Origin: Gammaproteobacteria bacterium
Lineage (GTDB): Bacteria > Pseudomonadota > Gammaproteobacteria > Chromatiales > Chromatiaceae
DNA length: 64,000 nucleotides
Direction of reading: 5' to 3'
Assembly: GCA_021773975.1 (NCBI GenBank)
Contig: JAJFJN010000046.1
Location: forward strand, 62,001 to 126,000
The notes under the pieces are model-generated. The model was given only the letters and a program-made list of their open reading frames with translations. It did no database searches and was not told where the DNA came from. Positions 34,157-44,063 of the stretch are shown one piece after another. How positions within the stretch are numbered: position 1 is the first letter of the stretch; the number at the start of each line of letters is the position of its first letter. A program made the translations under genes and the position numbers.

Positions 34157-36163
34157 TTACCTCCTTACTGCCGCAAGCAGCGTATCAAACAAGGTTCCAG
34201 CAACTGAAATCACCTGAGCAGAAGCCTGATATGCTTGCTGAAACTTCATTAGGTTCGCTGCCTCTTCATCAAGGTTTACACCCGATTTTGAAAGCAGTGA
34301 TTCCTCATGCCCCTGTAGCAATGTCTCTTGTGAAGAGAAATTCACCTCTGCACTTCGCGTCCTCACACCAACATCTGATACCAGTTGTGCATAAATATCC
34401 TGAAAAGAGGCTGACCCATTTAACATCACGCCCTCTGTCTGCATTTCAGCTAATGCCAACATATTGCGGTTATCTGAAGTACCATCGGTATTGTCTTCAA
34501 TAAGCAAAACATCACCTACAACAGGCGTTCCCTTTATTTCAAACGTAAGATCACCAAATGCACTAAATTGCGTTGGCTTGGTTGCAACAGGAAAGCTTTT
34601 ACCAAACCGATCAGAGGTCGTTGGATCATATAAAATGTAGTTATTCGGCGCTGCTACAGGGCCATTAGCAATAATAAACCCTGCATTGCCAAACGTATCC
34701 GCATCATTAGCAAACGTAAATGCCATCTGCACCCCAACACCCAGTGGGGTGCCTGCCATCGTTGCTATATTTGGCTGGGTAATACTTGCACCGCCTGCAT
34801 TTAACGGATTGCCATTTGCATCAGTTCTTTCCGCAGAGCGCAATGGCCCAGCCGCCGCTAGCAGATTAGGGTCATCTATTAGTGAAACCACACTTTTAGC
34901 AGCCGTTCGCATCGGTTGGATTAGAACTGAATCCCCTGCCACCCAAGGGGGGGCACCTGCGGTAAAGGCCAGATTAAGCCCATCCATGACAGGAGGTGCG
35001 GCATCACTAAACACAGGAAAACTAAAATTATCTGAGAGCCGTGTCATAGTCCAGAGGCCACCTCCATTGTAGACTGCCTCATAATCACTACTGGTCAAAT
35101 CAGCAACGGTTGCTGCATCAAAGCTGACATTCACCACGCCATCACCTGTATTGCCCGAATTATTGATGACCAATGAACTTATATCTGCAAAAACATTGCC
35201 GCCTTGCTGTCCCAGCAGGTCAAGCCCCAACTGATGCTGTGAATTGGTGGCAGAGACAAAACCTGCAGCTGCCAAACCTAGCTGGTTCTGCCCAGCAGCA
35301 AGAAACCCAGAACGAAACTCCAACAAGCCACCCAATTTTCCTCCAGTGATATGACTGGTTACCACCTGAGTTGATGATGACACGGTGATGGAGATATCGG
35401 GGGATAACACATCCTTTGGATTGGTAGTGGTAGAGAGCATGGATACGTCATCATCAAGAACAAGAGCCTGCCCAGCACCAGCAAAAACATTATACGCACC
35501 GTTATCCTGTTCAAGGACAGAGATACCAACCAGCTTTGAAAGGTCTCTTAACATGATCTCTCGTTGATCTAATAAATCTAACGGCAACCCACTATTAGTA
35601 CTCTCAGCATTAATAATTACATTATTAATTTCTGCAATAGATTGAGTCAGAGAGTTAATATCATTCACCACTTGATCAGCTTCAGAGTTCACTGCATTTC
35701 TGAGTGACTCATATTCTTGAGCCAAATAGTTAAAGCGAGAAGCTAATGTATCGCTTTCAGACAACACTGCCTGCCGTGCACCCATTGAAGTGGGATCATC
35801 CGCCAGGTTTTGCGCTGCATCATAGAAATCCTGCATCGCGGCATCCAGCCCAGCCTGTGGGTTAGCTAACAGATTATCAACTTGACTGGCATACCCCAAG
35901 ATAGTCTCTTGATAACTGGTAGCTGACTGACCATTACGCACTTGTGTGGCAAGAAAATCATCATAGTAGCGCTCAACACTGCTGACTCTGGTACCAGACC
36001 CTACCCAACCCGTTCCTATGTTTTCAGGTTCCCGAGCTTCAAAACTTGTACGCTGACGACTATAACCTTCCGTATTGGCATTAGAGATATTATGGCCCGT
36101 TGTGTTCAATGCACGCTGATACGCGAATAAACCCGACGAACCTATATTAAGAAGACTTGCCAT
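34157..36163 (-). CDS. flgK: Flagellar hook-associated protein FlgK (HAP1)
   Basis: First junction protein between hook and filament. The 668-residue product begins MASLLNIGSSGLFAYQRALNTTGHNISNANTEGYSRQ-type FlgK motif (split here for brevity around residue 20) and ends in NLMKFQQAYQASAQVISVAGTLFDTLL, the flagellar basal body rod/HAP C-terminal motif. The long central region (~200-560) is variable, as usual for polar flagella. ATG 36163 is preferred over a GTG twelve bases upstream because GGGGGTGGAG is positioned just before it. Confidence 0.95.
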   Translation of the reverse strand: MASLLNIGSSGLFAYQRALNTTGHNISNANTEGYSRQRTSFEAREPENIGTGWVGSGTRVSSVERYYDDFLATQVRNGQSATSYQETILGYASQVDNLLANPQAGLDAAMQDFYDAAQNLADDPTSMGARQAVLSESDTLASRFNYLAQEYESLRNAVNSEADQVVNDINSLTQSIAEINNVIINAESTNSGLPLDLLDQREIMLRDLSKLVGISVLEQDNGAYNVFAGAGQALVLDDDVSMLSTTTNPKDVLSPDISITVSSSTQVVTSHITGGKLGGLLEFRSGFLAAGQNQLGLAAAGFVSATNSQHQLGLDLLGQQGGNVFADISSLVINNSGNTGDGVVNVSFDAATVADLTSSDYEAVYNGGGLWTMTRLSDNFSFPVFSDAAPPVMDGLNLAFTAGAPPWVAGDSVLIQPMRTAAKSVVSLIDDPNLLAAAGPLRSAERTDANGNPLNAGGASITQPNIATMAGTPLGVGVQMAFTFANDADTFGNAGFIIANGPVAAPNNYILYDPTTSDRFGKSFPVATKPTQFSAFGDLTFEIKGTPVVGDVLLIEDNTDGTSDNRNMLALAEMQTEGVMLNGSASFQDIYAQLVSDVGVRTRSAEVNFSSQETLLQGHEESLLSKSGVNLDEEAANLMKFQQAYQASAQVISVAGTLFDTLLAAVRR

Positions 36164-36214
36164 AATTAACTCCACCCCCTTCTTATTAATAGAGAAGGGA
36201 GAACTATATACTGT

Positions 36215-37189
36215 CTATAGCGGCACATTTTCCGCTTTATTTAACTGACTAAACGCCTGTCCCATCTCTTTACCATTCATGATAGAGGTTATTTTGGTCG
36301 CATATTTTGGGTCAGTCGCATAACCTGCTTTCTGCAGCTCTGATAAATAAGTGCCACCATCACCAGAGCAATTCAGTGCGGCCTCATACCGAGGGCTGGC
36401 ACGCAAAAACTCGACATAATCATTAAAACTATCTGCAAATGAGTCATATGCCCTAAAATTAGCTCGCTTCTTTACAACCGTTCCCTGTTCATATTCAAGG
36501 GTATCCACCGCTACCTTGTCTCCACTCCAACGATGATCTGCCTTGATATTAAACAGGTTATGACTGCTGGTTCCATCTGCATGGCGAGTCACGTGTCGGC
36601 CCCAGCCAGTTTCTAAGGCAGCTTGCGCAATCAATGCGTGGGGATCCTGCCCAAGTTTTCCCGCAGCCTTCTGAGCCAGAGGCCATAAGTGATGCAAAAA
36701 AGCTTCAGGTGAATCTAATTCAGGCTCTGATTTCAAATTGGCGATCTTCGCCTGCTGACTTGTATTAGCAGGAGAAGCAGCAGATGCCACCAATGGTGAT
36801 GCTGCAGATGGTTTGATTGATACTGGAACGGCCCTTATTGCCTGTTGACGGTATGCCTCCAATCCTTTTCCTGAGCCAGGTTCTACCTGGCTACCTGCGC
36901 CACCCAATTGCCGTTTAATAACATCAGCCAATCCCAAACCCCCACTCTTCGCCAGATGAATCGCAATCTGTTGATCATACATATCTCGATAGAAGAGCGA
37001 TTGATCACTATCCATCATCTCTTCGCCAGAGCTAGCTTGACGCATGCTTTTTAGCATCATCTGCATCATCACAGCTTCAAACTGCTGAGCCGTCTCTTCC
37101 AGTGCATCACCAGAATCTTTCTGGGCAGCCGTTCTTAGTTTGGCAAGCCCTTGAAAATCGGTATAAACGCGGGTATCGGCGGAATACAT
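36215..37189 (-). CDS. flgJ: Flagellar rod cap / peptidoglycan hydrolase FlgJ
   Basis: FlgJ caps the growing rod and cuts a hole in peptidoglycan for it. The N-terminal rod-binding domain (QFEAVMMQMMLKSMRQA, LFYRDMYDQQIAIHLAKSGGLGLADVI) is followed by a Ser/Ala/Pro linker and a C-terminal glucosaminidase domain with AQAALETGWGRHVT and NLFNIKADHRWSG near residues 190-230. The glutamate in ALETGWG is the catalytic candidate. The dual-domain 324-residue form is the gammaproteobacterial type. Its ATG overlaps the flgI stop (TAATG). Confidence 0.95.
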   Translation of the reverse strand: MYSADTRVYTDFQGLAKLRTAAQKDSGDALEETAQQFEAVMMQMMLKSMRQASSGEEMMDSDQSLFYRDMYDQQIAIHLAKSGGLGLADVIKRQLGGAGSQVEPGSGKGLEAYRQQAIRAVPVSIKPSAASPLVASAASPANTSQQAKIANLKSEPELDSPEAFLHHLWPLAQKAAGKLGQDPHALIAQAALETGWGRHVTRHADGTSSHNLFNIKADHRWSGDKVAVDTLEYEQGTVVKKRANFRAYDSFADSFNDYVEFLRASPRYEAALNCSGDGGTYLSELQKAGYATDPKYATKITSIMNGKEMGQAFSQLNKAENVPL

Positions 37190-38325
37190 TAGATGATAAC
37201 CAACTCAGCTCTCAGCGCACCAGCCTGTTTTAGCGCCTCAAGTATGGCTACCAAATCACTTGGTCCAGCGCCTACTTCATTCACGGCTCGTACTACTTCA
37301 TCCAGTGTTACACCTGGATCAAAAACAAACATGCGTTGTCCCGACTCCTCCACAGTTACATCAGAGTTAGGCGTAGTAGTCGTGGTTCCACCAGCAAAAG
37401 CATTAGGCTGAGAGACATCCAGACTCTCACTAATCGTCACTGTCATACTGCCGTGTGAAACCGCTGCTGGTGATACACGCACCTGGCTGCTGATAACAAC
37501 CGTTCCAGTGCGTGAGTTAACTATAATGCGAGCAGGCGCTTCATCTGGAATCACTTCAAGATTCTCAATCATAGAGACAAAGCTAACACGCTGGGATATA
37601 TTCAATGGTGCACTCACCACAATGGATGTCGCATCAACTGGATGTGATGTACCTGGCCCAATGGTGCGATTTATTGATTCACTAAGGCGCCTTGCTGTCG
37701 TGAAATCAGATTGATTTAGATTTAAAGTAAATGCATTACCATTTGCAAATGGGGATGGAACAGAGCGCTCTACGGAGGCCCCACCTGGAATACGGCCAAC
37801 ACTGGGATTATTTATAGTTATCTTGGAACCATCAGCACCCGCAGCGCTTAAACCACCCACAACCAGGTTACCCTGTGCCATTGCATAGATCTTTCCATTA
37901 ACACCTTTCAGCGGTGTCATTAATAAACTACCACCACGCAAACTTTTTGCATCACCAATAGAGGAAACAGTAATGTCAATTTTCTGACCTGGTTTTGAAA
38001 ATGCTGGGAGATCCGCATGTACTGTCACTGCTGCCACATTTTTGGGCTTTATTGAAGTACCTGGTGGTACCACGATACCAAGATTGTTCAACATGGTTTT
38101 CAGACTCTGCTCAGTGAATGGAGATGAGTTGACCTTATCACCACTGCCATTCAATCCAACCACCAATCCATAACCCAGTAGCTGGTTACTTCGCACACCT
38201 GCAATTGAGGCAAGGTCTTTAATACGCTCTGCCTGCACCGCACCACTCAACATGATTAATAACACAGCCAAAAGTAACGTTCTAAGAATATTACTCACTG
38301 AAAAACCTATCTTGTACTGCTTCAT
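37189..38325 (-). CDS. flgI: Flagellar P-ring protein FlgI
   Basis: FlgI forms the periplasmic P ring around the rod. The 378-residue precursor has a signal peptide ending at AVQAERIKD (cleavage after QA about residue 32), then the conserved [45 protein letters not shown] and the C-terminal [27 protein letters not shown]. It lies between flgH and flgJ with TAATG coupling to flgJ. Confidence 0.96.
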   Translation of the reverse strand: MKQYKIGFSVSNILRTLLLAVLLIMLSGAVQAERIKDLASIAGVRSNQLLGYGLVVGLNGSGDKVNSSPFTEQSLKTMLNNLGIVVPPGTSIKPKNVAAVTVHADLPAFSKPGQKIDITVSSIGDAKSLRGGSLLMTPLKGVNGKIYAMAQGNLVVGGLSAAGADGSKITINNPSVGRIPGGASVERSVPSPFANGNAFTLNLNQSDFTTARRLSESINRTIGPGTSHPVDATSIVVSAPLNISQRVSFVSMIENLEVIPDEAPARIIVNSRTGTVVISSQVRVSPAAVSHGSMTVTISESLDVSQPNAFAGGTTTTTPNSDVTVEESGQRMFVFDPGVTLDEVVRAVNEVGAGPSDLVAILEALKQAGALRAELVII

Positions 38326-38358
38326 TGCATACCCCTTATCAGAGATGCCAAATAAAAT

Positions 38359-39066
38359 TTAGAATGGGAAGAGCGCGCTAATAAAAAACTTAGCTAACCA
38401 GCCCATTGCATTAGCCGAGGCAATCGGACCATCGCCAACATAGACAATGGTTGGATCAGCCATCTTGGTCGACAATACTGTATTGGTTGAATCAATATCA
38501 GCCGGACGCACCACACCTGAGATCTTTACATACTCATTACCCTGGTTAATGCCAATGCGTTTCTCACCACGCACCATCATGTAACCATTAGGTAACACCT
38601 CGATTACGGTGACCGTAATATCACCTGTTAATTTATTACTTTGGGAGCTGTCACCATCACCTGCAAAATCTGATGCTGAACTTAGGCTGGTTCCAAGACC
38701 CAAATTTTTTGTCACCGACAGTGGCAACATGCCAGGAAGTGTTAATTGGGGAGATGCGCCCAAAATAGAAGGATTTGTTACAGATGTTGTATTGGTTCTG
38801 GATACAGCAGTTGATGCGGTCTTTGTGGCATCTGTCTTCTCTATTAATTTAACCGTTAACAAATCACCCACTCTGCGGGCGCGCATATCTTCAAACCATG
38901 AAACCTGAAAACCTGGCTGATAAATTGCACCATTACCCTGTGGCTCAGGCGGCGGAACTACAGGGCGCGCCGGTGCATAATCAGGATCACGCTTGGGAGC
39001 TGAATTACAGCCCGTCAACGAGATGAGCGCAAGTGTAACAACAGTGATTGTAATGACTCTTTTCAT
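38359..39066 (-). CDS. flgH: Flagellar L-ring lipoprotein FlgH
   Basis: Outer-membrane L ring component. From ATG 39066 the 235-residue precursor has a lipoprotein signal with lipobox LTGC (cysteine about residue 20), then FQVSWFEDMRARRVGDLLTVKL, the NKLTGDITVTVIEVLPNGYMMVRGEKRIGIN core and VRPADIDSTNTVLSTKMADPTI, ending LAKFFISALFPF. An AGAGGTG site precedes this ATG, so the longer frame from 39087 is less likely. Confidence 0.95.
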   Translation of the reverse strand: MKRVITITVVTLALISLTGCNSAPKRDPDYAPARPVVPPPEPQGNGAIYQPGFQVSWFEDMRARRVGDLLTVKLIEKTDATKTASTAVSRTNTTSVTNPSILGASPQLTLPGMLPLSVTKNLGLGTSLSSASDFAGDGDSSQSNKLTGDITVTVIEVLPNGYMMVRGEKRIGINQGNEYVKISGVVRPADIDSTNTVLSTKMADPTIVYVGDGPIASANAMGWLAKFFISALFPF

Positions 39067-39095
39067 AACGGCGCCCACCTCTATCAACTTATAAC

Positions 39096-39881
39096 TTAAA
39101 GCTGATTGCTTACGTAAGATAACATCTCATCTGTCGTTGAGATGGCCTTTGAGTTCATCTCATAAGCACGCTGGGTTTCGATCATATTCACCATCTCTTC
39201 CACAACATTGACATTTGAGCTTTCAAGCATATTTTGATTAACGGTGCCTAAGCCATCTATCCCTGGTGTGCCCGTTGTTGGTGCTCCACTCGCTGCTGAT
39301 TCACGAAACAAATTTCCGCCTATCGCTTCCAGTCCAGCATAATTTATAAAATCGGCTGTTTGCACCGTACCAATCTGCGTAGGCGTTGTGCTACCTGCAA
39401 CCAGTGCAGAAACGGTGCCATCCGTACCAATAGTCATACTGAGTGTATTATCAGGAACAGTTATGGCAGGCTCAATGGGATAGCCATTTGCATTTACCAC
39501 CTCTCCACTGGAACTCAAGCTAAATGATCCATCACGGGTATAAACAATGCTGCCATCAGGGTGCAGAATTTGAAGCATTCCACGCCCTTGTATCGCTACA
39601 TCAAACGAATTTTCTGTTTGTATGAGATTGCCCTGCGCATGAATTTTTTCTGTGGCAACAGTACGTACACCTGTACCCAGCGCAAGCCCTGATGGGAGTT
39701 GAGTATCCTGGGAAGATTGAGCACCTACCTGGCGGATATTTTGATAAATCAGATCTTCAAATTTTGCACGATCACGCTTGAATCCGGTTGTATTCGCGTT
39801 AGCCAGGTTATTGGAGATAACCGACATACGTGTCTGCTGTGCATCAAGACCTGTTTTTGCAACCCAAAGTGGTCTGAACAT
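39096..39881 (-). CDS. flgG: Flagellar distal rod protein FlgG
   Basis: FlgG builds the distal rod. The 261-residue protein has the rod N-terminal motif ([28 protein letters not shown], residues ~8-35), the FlgG-specific [10 protein letters not shown] segment, and the C-terminal [29 protein letters not shown]. It is the first gene of the flgGHIJKL group and is preceded by an excellent sigma-54 promoter at 39992-40008. Confidence 0.96.
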   Translation of the reverse strand: MFRPLWVAKTGLDAQQTRMSVISNNLANANTTGFKRDRAKFEDLIYQNIRQVGAQSSQDTQLPSGLALGTGVRTVATEKIHAQGNLIQTENSFDVAIQGRGMLQILHPDGSIVYTRDGSFSLSSSGEVVNANGYPIEPAITVPDNTLSMTIGTDGTVSALVAGSTTPTQIGTVQTADFINYAGLEAIGGNLFRESAASGAPTTGTPGIDGLGTVNQNMLESSNVNVVEEMVNMIETQRAYEMNSKAISTTDEMLSYVSNQL

Positions 39882-39991
39882 ATCTTAAATCCTCTACTTA
39901 TCTGGCGAGTTATTTAATCAACCAACATTCACCAGAGCCTATATTTACAAGTTTGTTTATTAGTCAAACAACTGACTCATATAAAGTAACC

Positions 39992-40008
39992 TGCAAATTA
40001 CCTGCCAA
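39992..40008 (-). promoter_or_regulatory. Sigma-54 promoter of the flgGHIJKL operon
   Basis: On the minus strand the sequence TTGGCAGGTAATTTGCA fits the -24/-12 consensus (TGGCAC-N5-TTGCA) with GG and GC exactly ten bases apart. It is located in the 175-base flgF-flgG gap, about 110 bases upstream of the flgG ATG, showing that flgG onward is a separate class of transcription from flgBCDEF. Confidence 0.85.
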
Positions 40009-40056
40009 GTTTTAGGCCATTTTTAAGTAAAGTATTTAATCTACGTTAATAGCCCA

Positions 40057-40794
40057 TTATGACTTTAATATTGCGGCTGAAGCAGCATCTGTCTCTTCAG
40101 CTGTCTTCATCATTTTTACTTGCATCTCAAATTTGCGAGCCAGCTCTATCATATCCACCAAGGCATTTACTGTATTAACATTGCTGGATTCCAATGAACC
40201 TGTTGTTAGACGCGCATCGGCATCTGCTACCACTGGCACTCCTTGTTTAAGACGAATGAGTCCATCCATTCCTTTTTCCAATTCTGCCTTCTGAGGCGTT
40301 GCCAGTTTAATACGATCCACTACGGCTAATTCATTGGCGCCCTGCCCCAGTGGACGAATGGATATGGTTCCATCTGTAGCAATCTCAATCTTTTCAGCAG
40401 GGGGAATAGCAATGGGCCCGTTATTGCCGAGTACCGGCAATCCTGTGCCGGTCATTAATAATCCATTAGCGTCAATCTGTAAATCCCCTGCGCGTGTCAT
40501 CGCCTCACTGCCATCTTTTGACTGTACAGCCATCCAGCTATCACCCGTTACTGCAATATCAAGATCGCGACCTGTTGCCTGTATGTTGCCACGTGTAAAG
40601 TCAATATTTGGACGTTCACTCAAGGCATACACACGCGTCGGAAATCCATTTCCAAATACCGGCATACTACGAAACTGCTGTAGATCAGACAAAAAACCTG
40701 TCGTATTGGCATTTGCCAAATTATTACTGTTGGCACTCTGAGCTAACATCGTCTCAGAGGCACCACTCATTGCAACATAAAGCATGCGATCCAT
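40057..40794 (-). CDS. flgF: Flagellar proximal rod protein FlgF
   Basis: 245-residue rod subunit. The N terminus [30 protein letters not shown] and the central DIAVTGDSWMAVQSKDGSEAMTRAGDLQID are FlgF-type, and the protein ends with ESSNVNTVNALVDMIELARKFEMQVKMMKTAEE. It begins 33 bases after flgE. The end of this gene marks the end of the flgB operon, since the next gene has its own promoter. Confidence 0.95.
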   Translation of the reverse strand: MDRMLYVAMSGASETMLAQSANSNNLANANTTGFLSDLQQFRSMPVFGNGFPTRVYALSERPNIDFTRGNIQATGRDLDIAVTGDSWMAVQSKDGSEAMTRAGDLQIDANGLLMTGTGLPVLGNNGPIAIPPAEKIEIATDGTISIRPLGQGANELAVVDRIKLATPQKAELEKGMDGLIRLKQGVPVVADADARLTTGSLESSNVNTVNALVDMIELARKFEMQVKMMKTAEETDAASAAILKS

Positions 40795-40827
40795 TTGTCT
40801 CTGCCTAATCAGTGGTTTTAACTTTTA

Positions 40828-42237
40828 CTAACGAATCATGTTGATAACAGTTTGCGTTATCGTATCCGCTGCACTAATAACTTGGGCATTAGCTTGGAAA
40901 TTTCTTTGCGCTGAAATTAGATTAACCAACTGCGCTGCCACATCTACGTTTGAACCCTCTAACGCGCCCGATTGAATCAATCCAAGACTGGATGTACCCG
41001 GCTTCCCCGTTTGTGGGCCACCCGATGAAAAACTCTCAGCCCAGTTTGTATCACCTACCTGCTGCAGTCCTTGTTGGTTATTAAAACGAGTCAACGCAAC
41101 CATACCCAAGGCCAGCGATTGTCCATTGGTAAAACGAGCAAACACTACACCTGTCTTATCAATATCCAGCCCACTGAGCAGACCACTGGAGTAGCCATCC
41201 TGAGTCAGGTTATTAACGCCAAATGATGAGCCATACTGTGTAGATGCACCAAAACTAACCGTGGTATTCAAAAGAGCTGCATCGCCAGGATTAGCTGTAG
41301 AAGGATGAAAATCAAAGTCTGGGTAAGACGCAATTGTGCTGAGCGGCGCTCCACCCGTACCCGCACTTGTTAACCTACCGCTTCCATCAAACTGTAAAGT
41401 TGAATAGTAGCTATCAGCTCCCACTGCGACATTATCATCATCAACACCAACAAAAACATCATTACCTTCGTTATCTGCAGTTTGCAGATAGGCATGCCAC
41501 AGGCCTGCTGCAGGCTGCTTTACAAAAAAGTAGGTGGCCGGATGGCTATTGCCCAGAGAATCATAGATCGTAGTTGAGGTGGTATGGTTATACTGGTCAG
41601 GTGATGGATTAGGTGAAAACTCACCCGCATTAACCGCAGGTGGCAGAGCGGTTGTAGCCACATAAGCACCCGGATTTGTAGTATTCGGAGCTGCTTCATT
41701 GGAATCCAGGTTGACCGACACGGTAGCACTTTCAGTCGCAGCGGGTGCACCCGCCTGTATAGGCAACTGTAACCCGGTTACTCCACCTAGAAACTCAGGG
41801 TTACCATTAGCATCTTCCACCACCTTGCCTGTGCTTGCGTCAATCCGGGATGGAAAAACCTGTAGCCGCTGACCCGCATGATTTACAACATAGCTATCAC
41901 GATCCACACTAAAGGCACCTGACCGCGTATATTCATACGTAGCACTACCATCCGGGGCGCCTAATAGAAAAAAGCCCTCGCCACTCACTGCCATATCTAA
42001 ACTATTGCCGGTAAAGTCCACGTTACCCTGGCTAAACTGTTGCGCAACACGCGAGACACGTACGCCTCGTCCTGATGAATTGGTGCTCACATCCTGGATT
42101 GAGCTGGCATAAAGATCAGCAAACTCTGTACGCGCCTCCTTAAAACCAGAGGTCGCACTATTGGCAATATTATGACCCGTTACCTGTAGATCAGTTGATG
42201 CGGCATTAAGGCCACTAAGTGCAATACGAAAAGGCAT
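40828..42237 (-). CDS. flgE: Flagellar hook protein FlgE
   Basis: Hook subunit of 469 residues. It has the N-terminal FRIALSGLNAASTDLQVTGHNIANSATSGFK motif, the hook-specific PATYFFVKQPAAGLWHAYLQ domain in the middle, and the C-terminal LEGSNVDVAAQLVNLISAQRNFQANAQVI. The central variable region is of average size. Located between flgD and flgF with gaps of 24 and 33 bases. Confidence 0.96.
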   Translation of the reverse strand: MPFRIALSGLNAASTDLQVTGHNIANSATSGFKEARTEFADLYASSIQDVSTNSSGRGVRVSRVAQQFSQGNVDFTGNSLDMAVSGEGFFLLGAPDGSATYEYTRSGAFSVDRDSYVVNHAGQRLQVFPSRIDASTGKVVEDANGNPEFLGGVTGLQLPIQAGAPAATESATVSVNLDSNEAAPNTTNPGAYVATTALPPAVNAGEFSPNPSPDQYNHTTSTTIYDSLGNSHPATYFFVKQPAAGLWHAYLQTADNEGNDVFVGVDDDNVAVGADSYYSTLQFDGSGRLTSAGTGGAPLSTIASYPDFDFHPSTANPGDAALLNTTVSFGASTQYGSSFGVNNLTQDGYSSGLLSGLDIDKTGVVFARFTNGQSLALGMVALTRFNNQQGLQQVGDTNWAESFSSGGPQTGKPGTSSLGLIQSGALEGSNVDVAAQLVNLISAQRNFQANAQVISAADTITQTVINMIR

Positions 42238-42261
42238 ATCGAATCTCCTACTAAATCCTGG

Positions 42262-42942
42262 TTAACGTATTTCAGACACGTTGCTGAATGCAACCGAGCC
42301 CAATCCATCCAAATTAAGCATTAATCCCTGTTGGGCTGACCCCATGCTCACACTCTCTACTCGTGCTTGAACAAGTACTGGAAGCGTAGTGTTTTCATTG
42401 TCAAGTACTGCTTCTGCAGTGATGCCGTACACGCCAGGTGGGGCATAATCCCCATCATCCAGCGCACCATCCCAGCCAAATGCAACTTGACCTTCCGCTT
42501 GTGTTCCCATGGTTATCTCTTTTACCAAAGAACCATATTGATCTTTAATACTCACAATTACATTGCCAGCGCTTGAGGGTAGATCGACCATGCCAGTCAA
42601 CATTCCACCTTCTGGCAAAAGCCCAAGCTCCATATCAACCAGCACCTCTCGATCAATCATCATCCCAGCCTGCATAGCTTGGTTGGATGTTAGTGATGCC
42701 GAGAGCGTGCTAAATGAGTCATTTAATTTATCCAGCCCAGAGACTGAAGAGAACTGAGCAATTTGCGCAAGAAAATCACCATTCTCCATAGGCTTGAAAG
42801 GATCTTGATGGGTAAGCTGAGTCACCATTAATTTCAAAAAATCTTCCTGCGCAAGTTCATTTGAACTTCTGTCATCAGCCTTATCATTTTTACCAAGACC
42901 TAGCTTGGAATAGATGTCATCTGTTACGCCAGATACGCTCAT
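42262..42942 (-). CDS. flgD: Flagellar hook assembly (scaffold) protein FlgD
   Basis: FlgD caps the growing hook. The 226-residue protein has the FlgD N-terminal motif AQEDFLKLMVTQLTHQDPFKPMENGDFLAQIAQFSSVSGL (residues ~30-70) and a C-terminal FlgD Ig-like domain with GQVAFGWDGALDDGDYAPPGVYGI. Neighbours and spacing are those of a standard flgBCDE operon. Confidence 0.95.
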   Translation of the reverse strand: MSVSGVTDDIYSKLGLGKNDKADDRSSNELAQEDFLKLMVTQLTHQDPFKPMENGDFLAQIAQFSSVSGLDKLNDSFSTLSASLTSNQAMQAGMMIDREVLVDMELGLLPEGGMLTGMVDLPSSAGNVIVSIKDQYGSLVKEITMGTQAEGQVAFGWDGALDDGDYAPPGVYGITAEAVLDNENTTLPVLVQARVESVSMGSAQQGLMLNLDGLGSVAFSNVSEIR

Positions 42943-42955
42943 AGCACCACCTCAA

Positions 42956-43369
42956 TTATTGTCCTAACCTAAGCAGACCCATCATCATCTGCTTTGCAGA
43001 GCTTACAACCTCTACATTATTTTGATATGAACGAGAGGCAGAAATCATGTTGGCCATCTCTTCTATAACATTTACATTTGGCCGAAAGATGTAACCTTCT
43101 TCGTTGGCCATCGGATGATCCGGCGCATACTCTTGTTGCAGTGGAACCTGACTCTCCACCACACCCAGCATTTGCACACCAACAGCCGAATCTTTTTGGC
43201 TCATTTGGTCAATCATCGCTTTAAACACAGGCTGACGGCTACGATAGGTTTCATTCACGCTACTACTTACACTATCGGCATTCGCCATATTGCTGGCGAC
43301 CAAATTCAAGCGTTTGCTCTGTGCACTAAGTGCCGAACCTGCAATATCAAAAATCTTCATACTAGACAT
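42956..43369 (-). CDS. flgC: Flagellar proximal rod protein FlgC
   Basis: 137-residue rod subunit with the N-terminal FDIAGSALSAQSKRLNLVASNMANADS motif, a short middle with RQPVFKAMID, and the C-terminal PNVNVIEEMANMISASRSYQNNVEVV. It follows flgB by two bases. Confidence 0.96.
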   Translation of the reverse strand: MSSMKIFDIAGSALSAQSKRLNLVASNMANADSVSSSVNETYRSRQPVFKAMIDQMSQKDSAVGVQMLGVVESQVPLQQEYAPDHPMANEEGYIFRPNVNVIEEMANMISASRSYQNNVEVVSSAKQMMMGLLRLGQ

Positions 43370-43371
43370 AA

Positions 43372-43761
43372 CTAATCACCTCGAATGGCTCGTGTTAATC
43401 CTTTAATCTTGCCATTCAAAAAACCTAAACTGGCTTGATATTCCATTGAATTTTGTGCGAAGGCAGTTTTTTCCTGCTGCATATCAACTGTATTACCATC
43501 CAGTGATGGCTGGCTTGGCATGCGATAGAGCAGATGCGCAGGAGATAAGCTACTTGTAGCTGTTGATATATGATTTTTATGTGTTGTTTTTATTTGCGCT
43601 TGTTTTACAACCTCACCTTTTAGCGCTTGCTTAAAATCAATATCCCGCGCTTTAAACCCAGGGGTATCTGCATTTGCCATATTGCTAGCGAGTAGCTCAG
43701 CACGATGCGACCTAAGCTTTAGAGCCTGTTCGTGGATGCCAAATGCGTCACCAAGTTTCAT
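43372..43761 (-). CDS. flgB: Flagellar proximal rod protein FlgB
   Basis: 129-residue rod subunit, first gene of the flgBCDEF operon. The rod motif reads LKLRSHRAELLASNMANADTPGFKARDIDFKQAL; the C-terminal part DGNTVDMQQEKTAFAQNSMEYQ is FlgB-specific. A sigma-54 promoter lies about 35 bases upstream. Confidence 0.96.
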   Translation of the reverse strand: MKLGDAFGIHEQALKLRSHRAELLASNMANADTPGFKARDIDFKQALKGEVVKQAQIKTTHKNHISTATSSLSPAHLLYRMPSQPSLDGNTVDMQQEKTAFAQNSMEYQASLGFLNGKIKGLTRAIRGD

Positions 43762-43796
43762 TAATCTATCCCAAATATCTTTTCTGGGATTAATAA

Positions 43797-43812
43797 AGCA
43801 GATTTCATGCCA
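43797..43812 (-). promoter_or_regulatory. Sigma-54 promoter of the flgBCDEF operon
   Basis: Minus-strand TGGCATGAAATCTGCT has GG and GC ten bases apart and five of the six strongly conserved positions of the -24/-12 consensus. The predicted start near 43786 gives a leader of ~25 bases before the flgB ATG at 43761. Confidence 0.75.
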
Positions 43813-44063
43813 CCACGATATCCCGCTGTTTTTTATCGAAATATACTTTGTTTCTTATATATAAGGTAGAGAAGGCGGCAAAACTTTACCGCTTAAGCGG
43901 CAAAGGAGATGAAAGGTAATGATGAGCAGTGAAGCAGTGTTAAATATTTGGCGCTAGATTACATACAACGAACATAAGAGAGCCAAGGAAGGGGATATTC
44001 TAAAAACCATGGAAGGTGAAAAACCAAAGGCTGTTGCCTATTTTTAACTCTTTTTTTCTATCG
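43813..44063. other. flgB upstream region (rest of the cheR-flgB gap)
   Basis: The cheR-flgB gap of ~300 bases contains the sigma-54 promoter and enhancer candidate described separately. The remainder (43905-44063) shows no gene; near 44025-44050 a small AGGC/GCCT hairpin followed by T-runs may end transcription at the cheR 3' end, but the T-run is on the plus strand, so it would only work in that direction. Confidence 0.35.
43876..43904. promoter_or_regulatory. Candidate enhancer: palindrome and CGGCAAA repeats upstream of flgB promoter
   Basis: CGGCAAA occurs at 43876-43882 and again at 43898-43904, the second forming part of the perfect 12-base palindrome CCGCTTAAGCGG (43889-43900). They lie 65-90 bases upstream of the sigma-54 promoter, the normal distance for an enhancer-binding activator such as FlrC/FleR. 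The binding protein is inferred, not shown. Confidence 0.5.
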
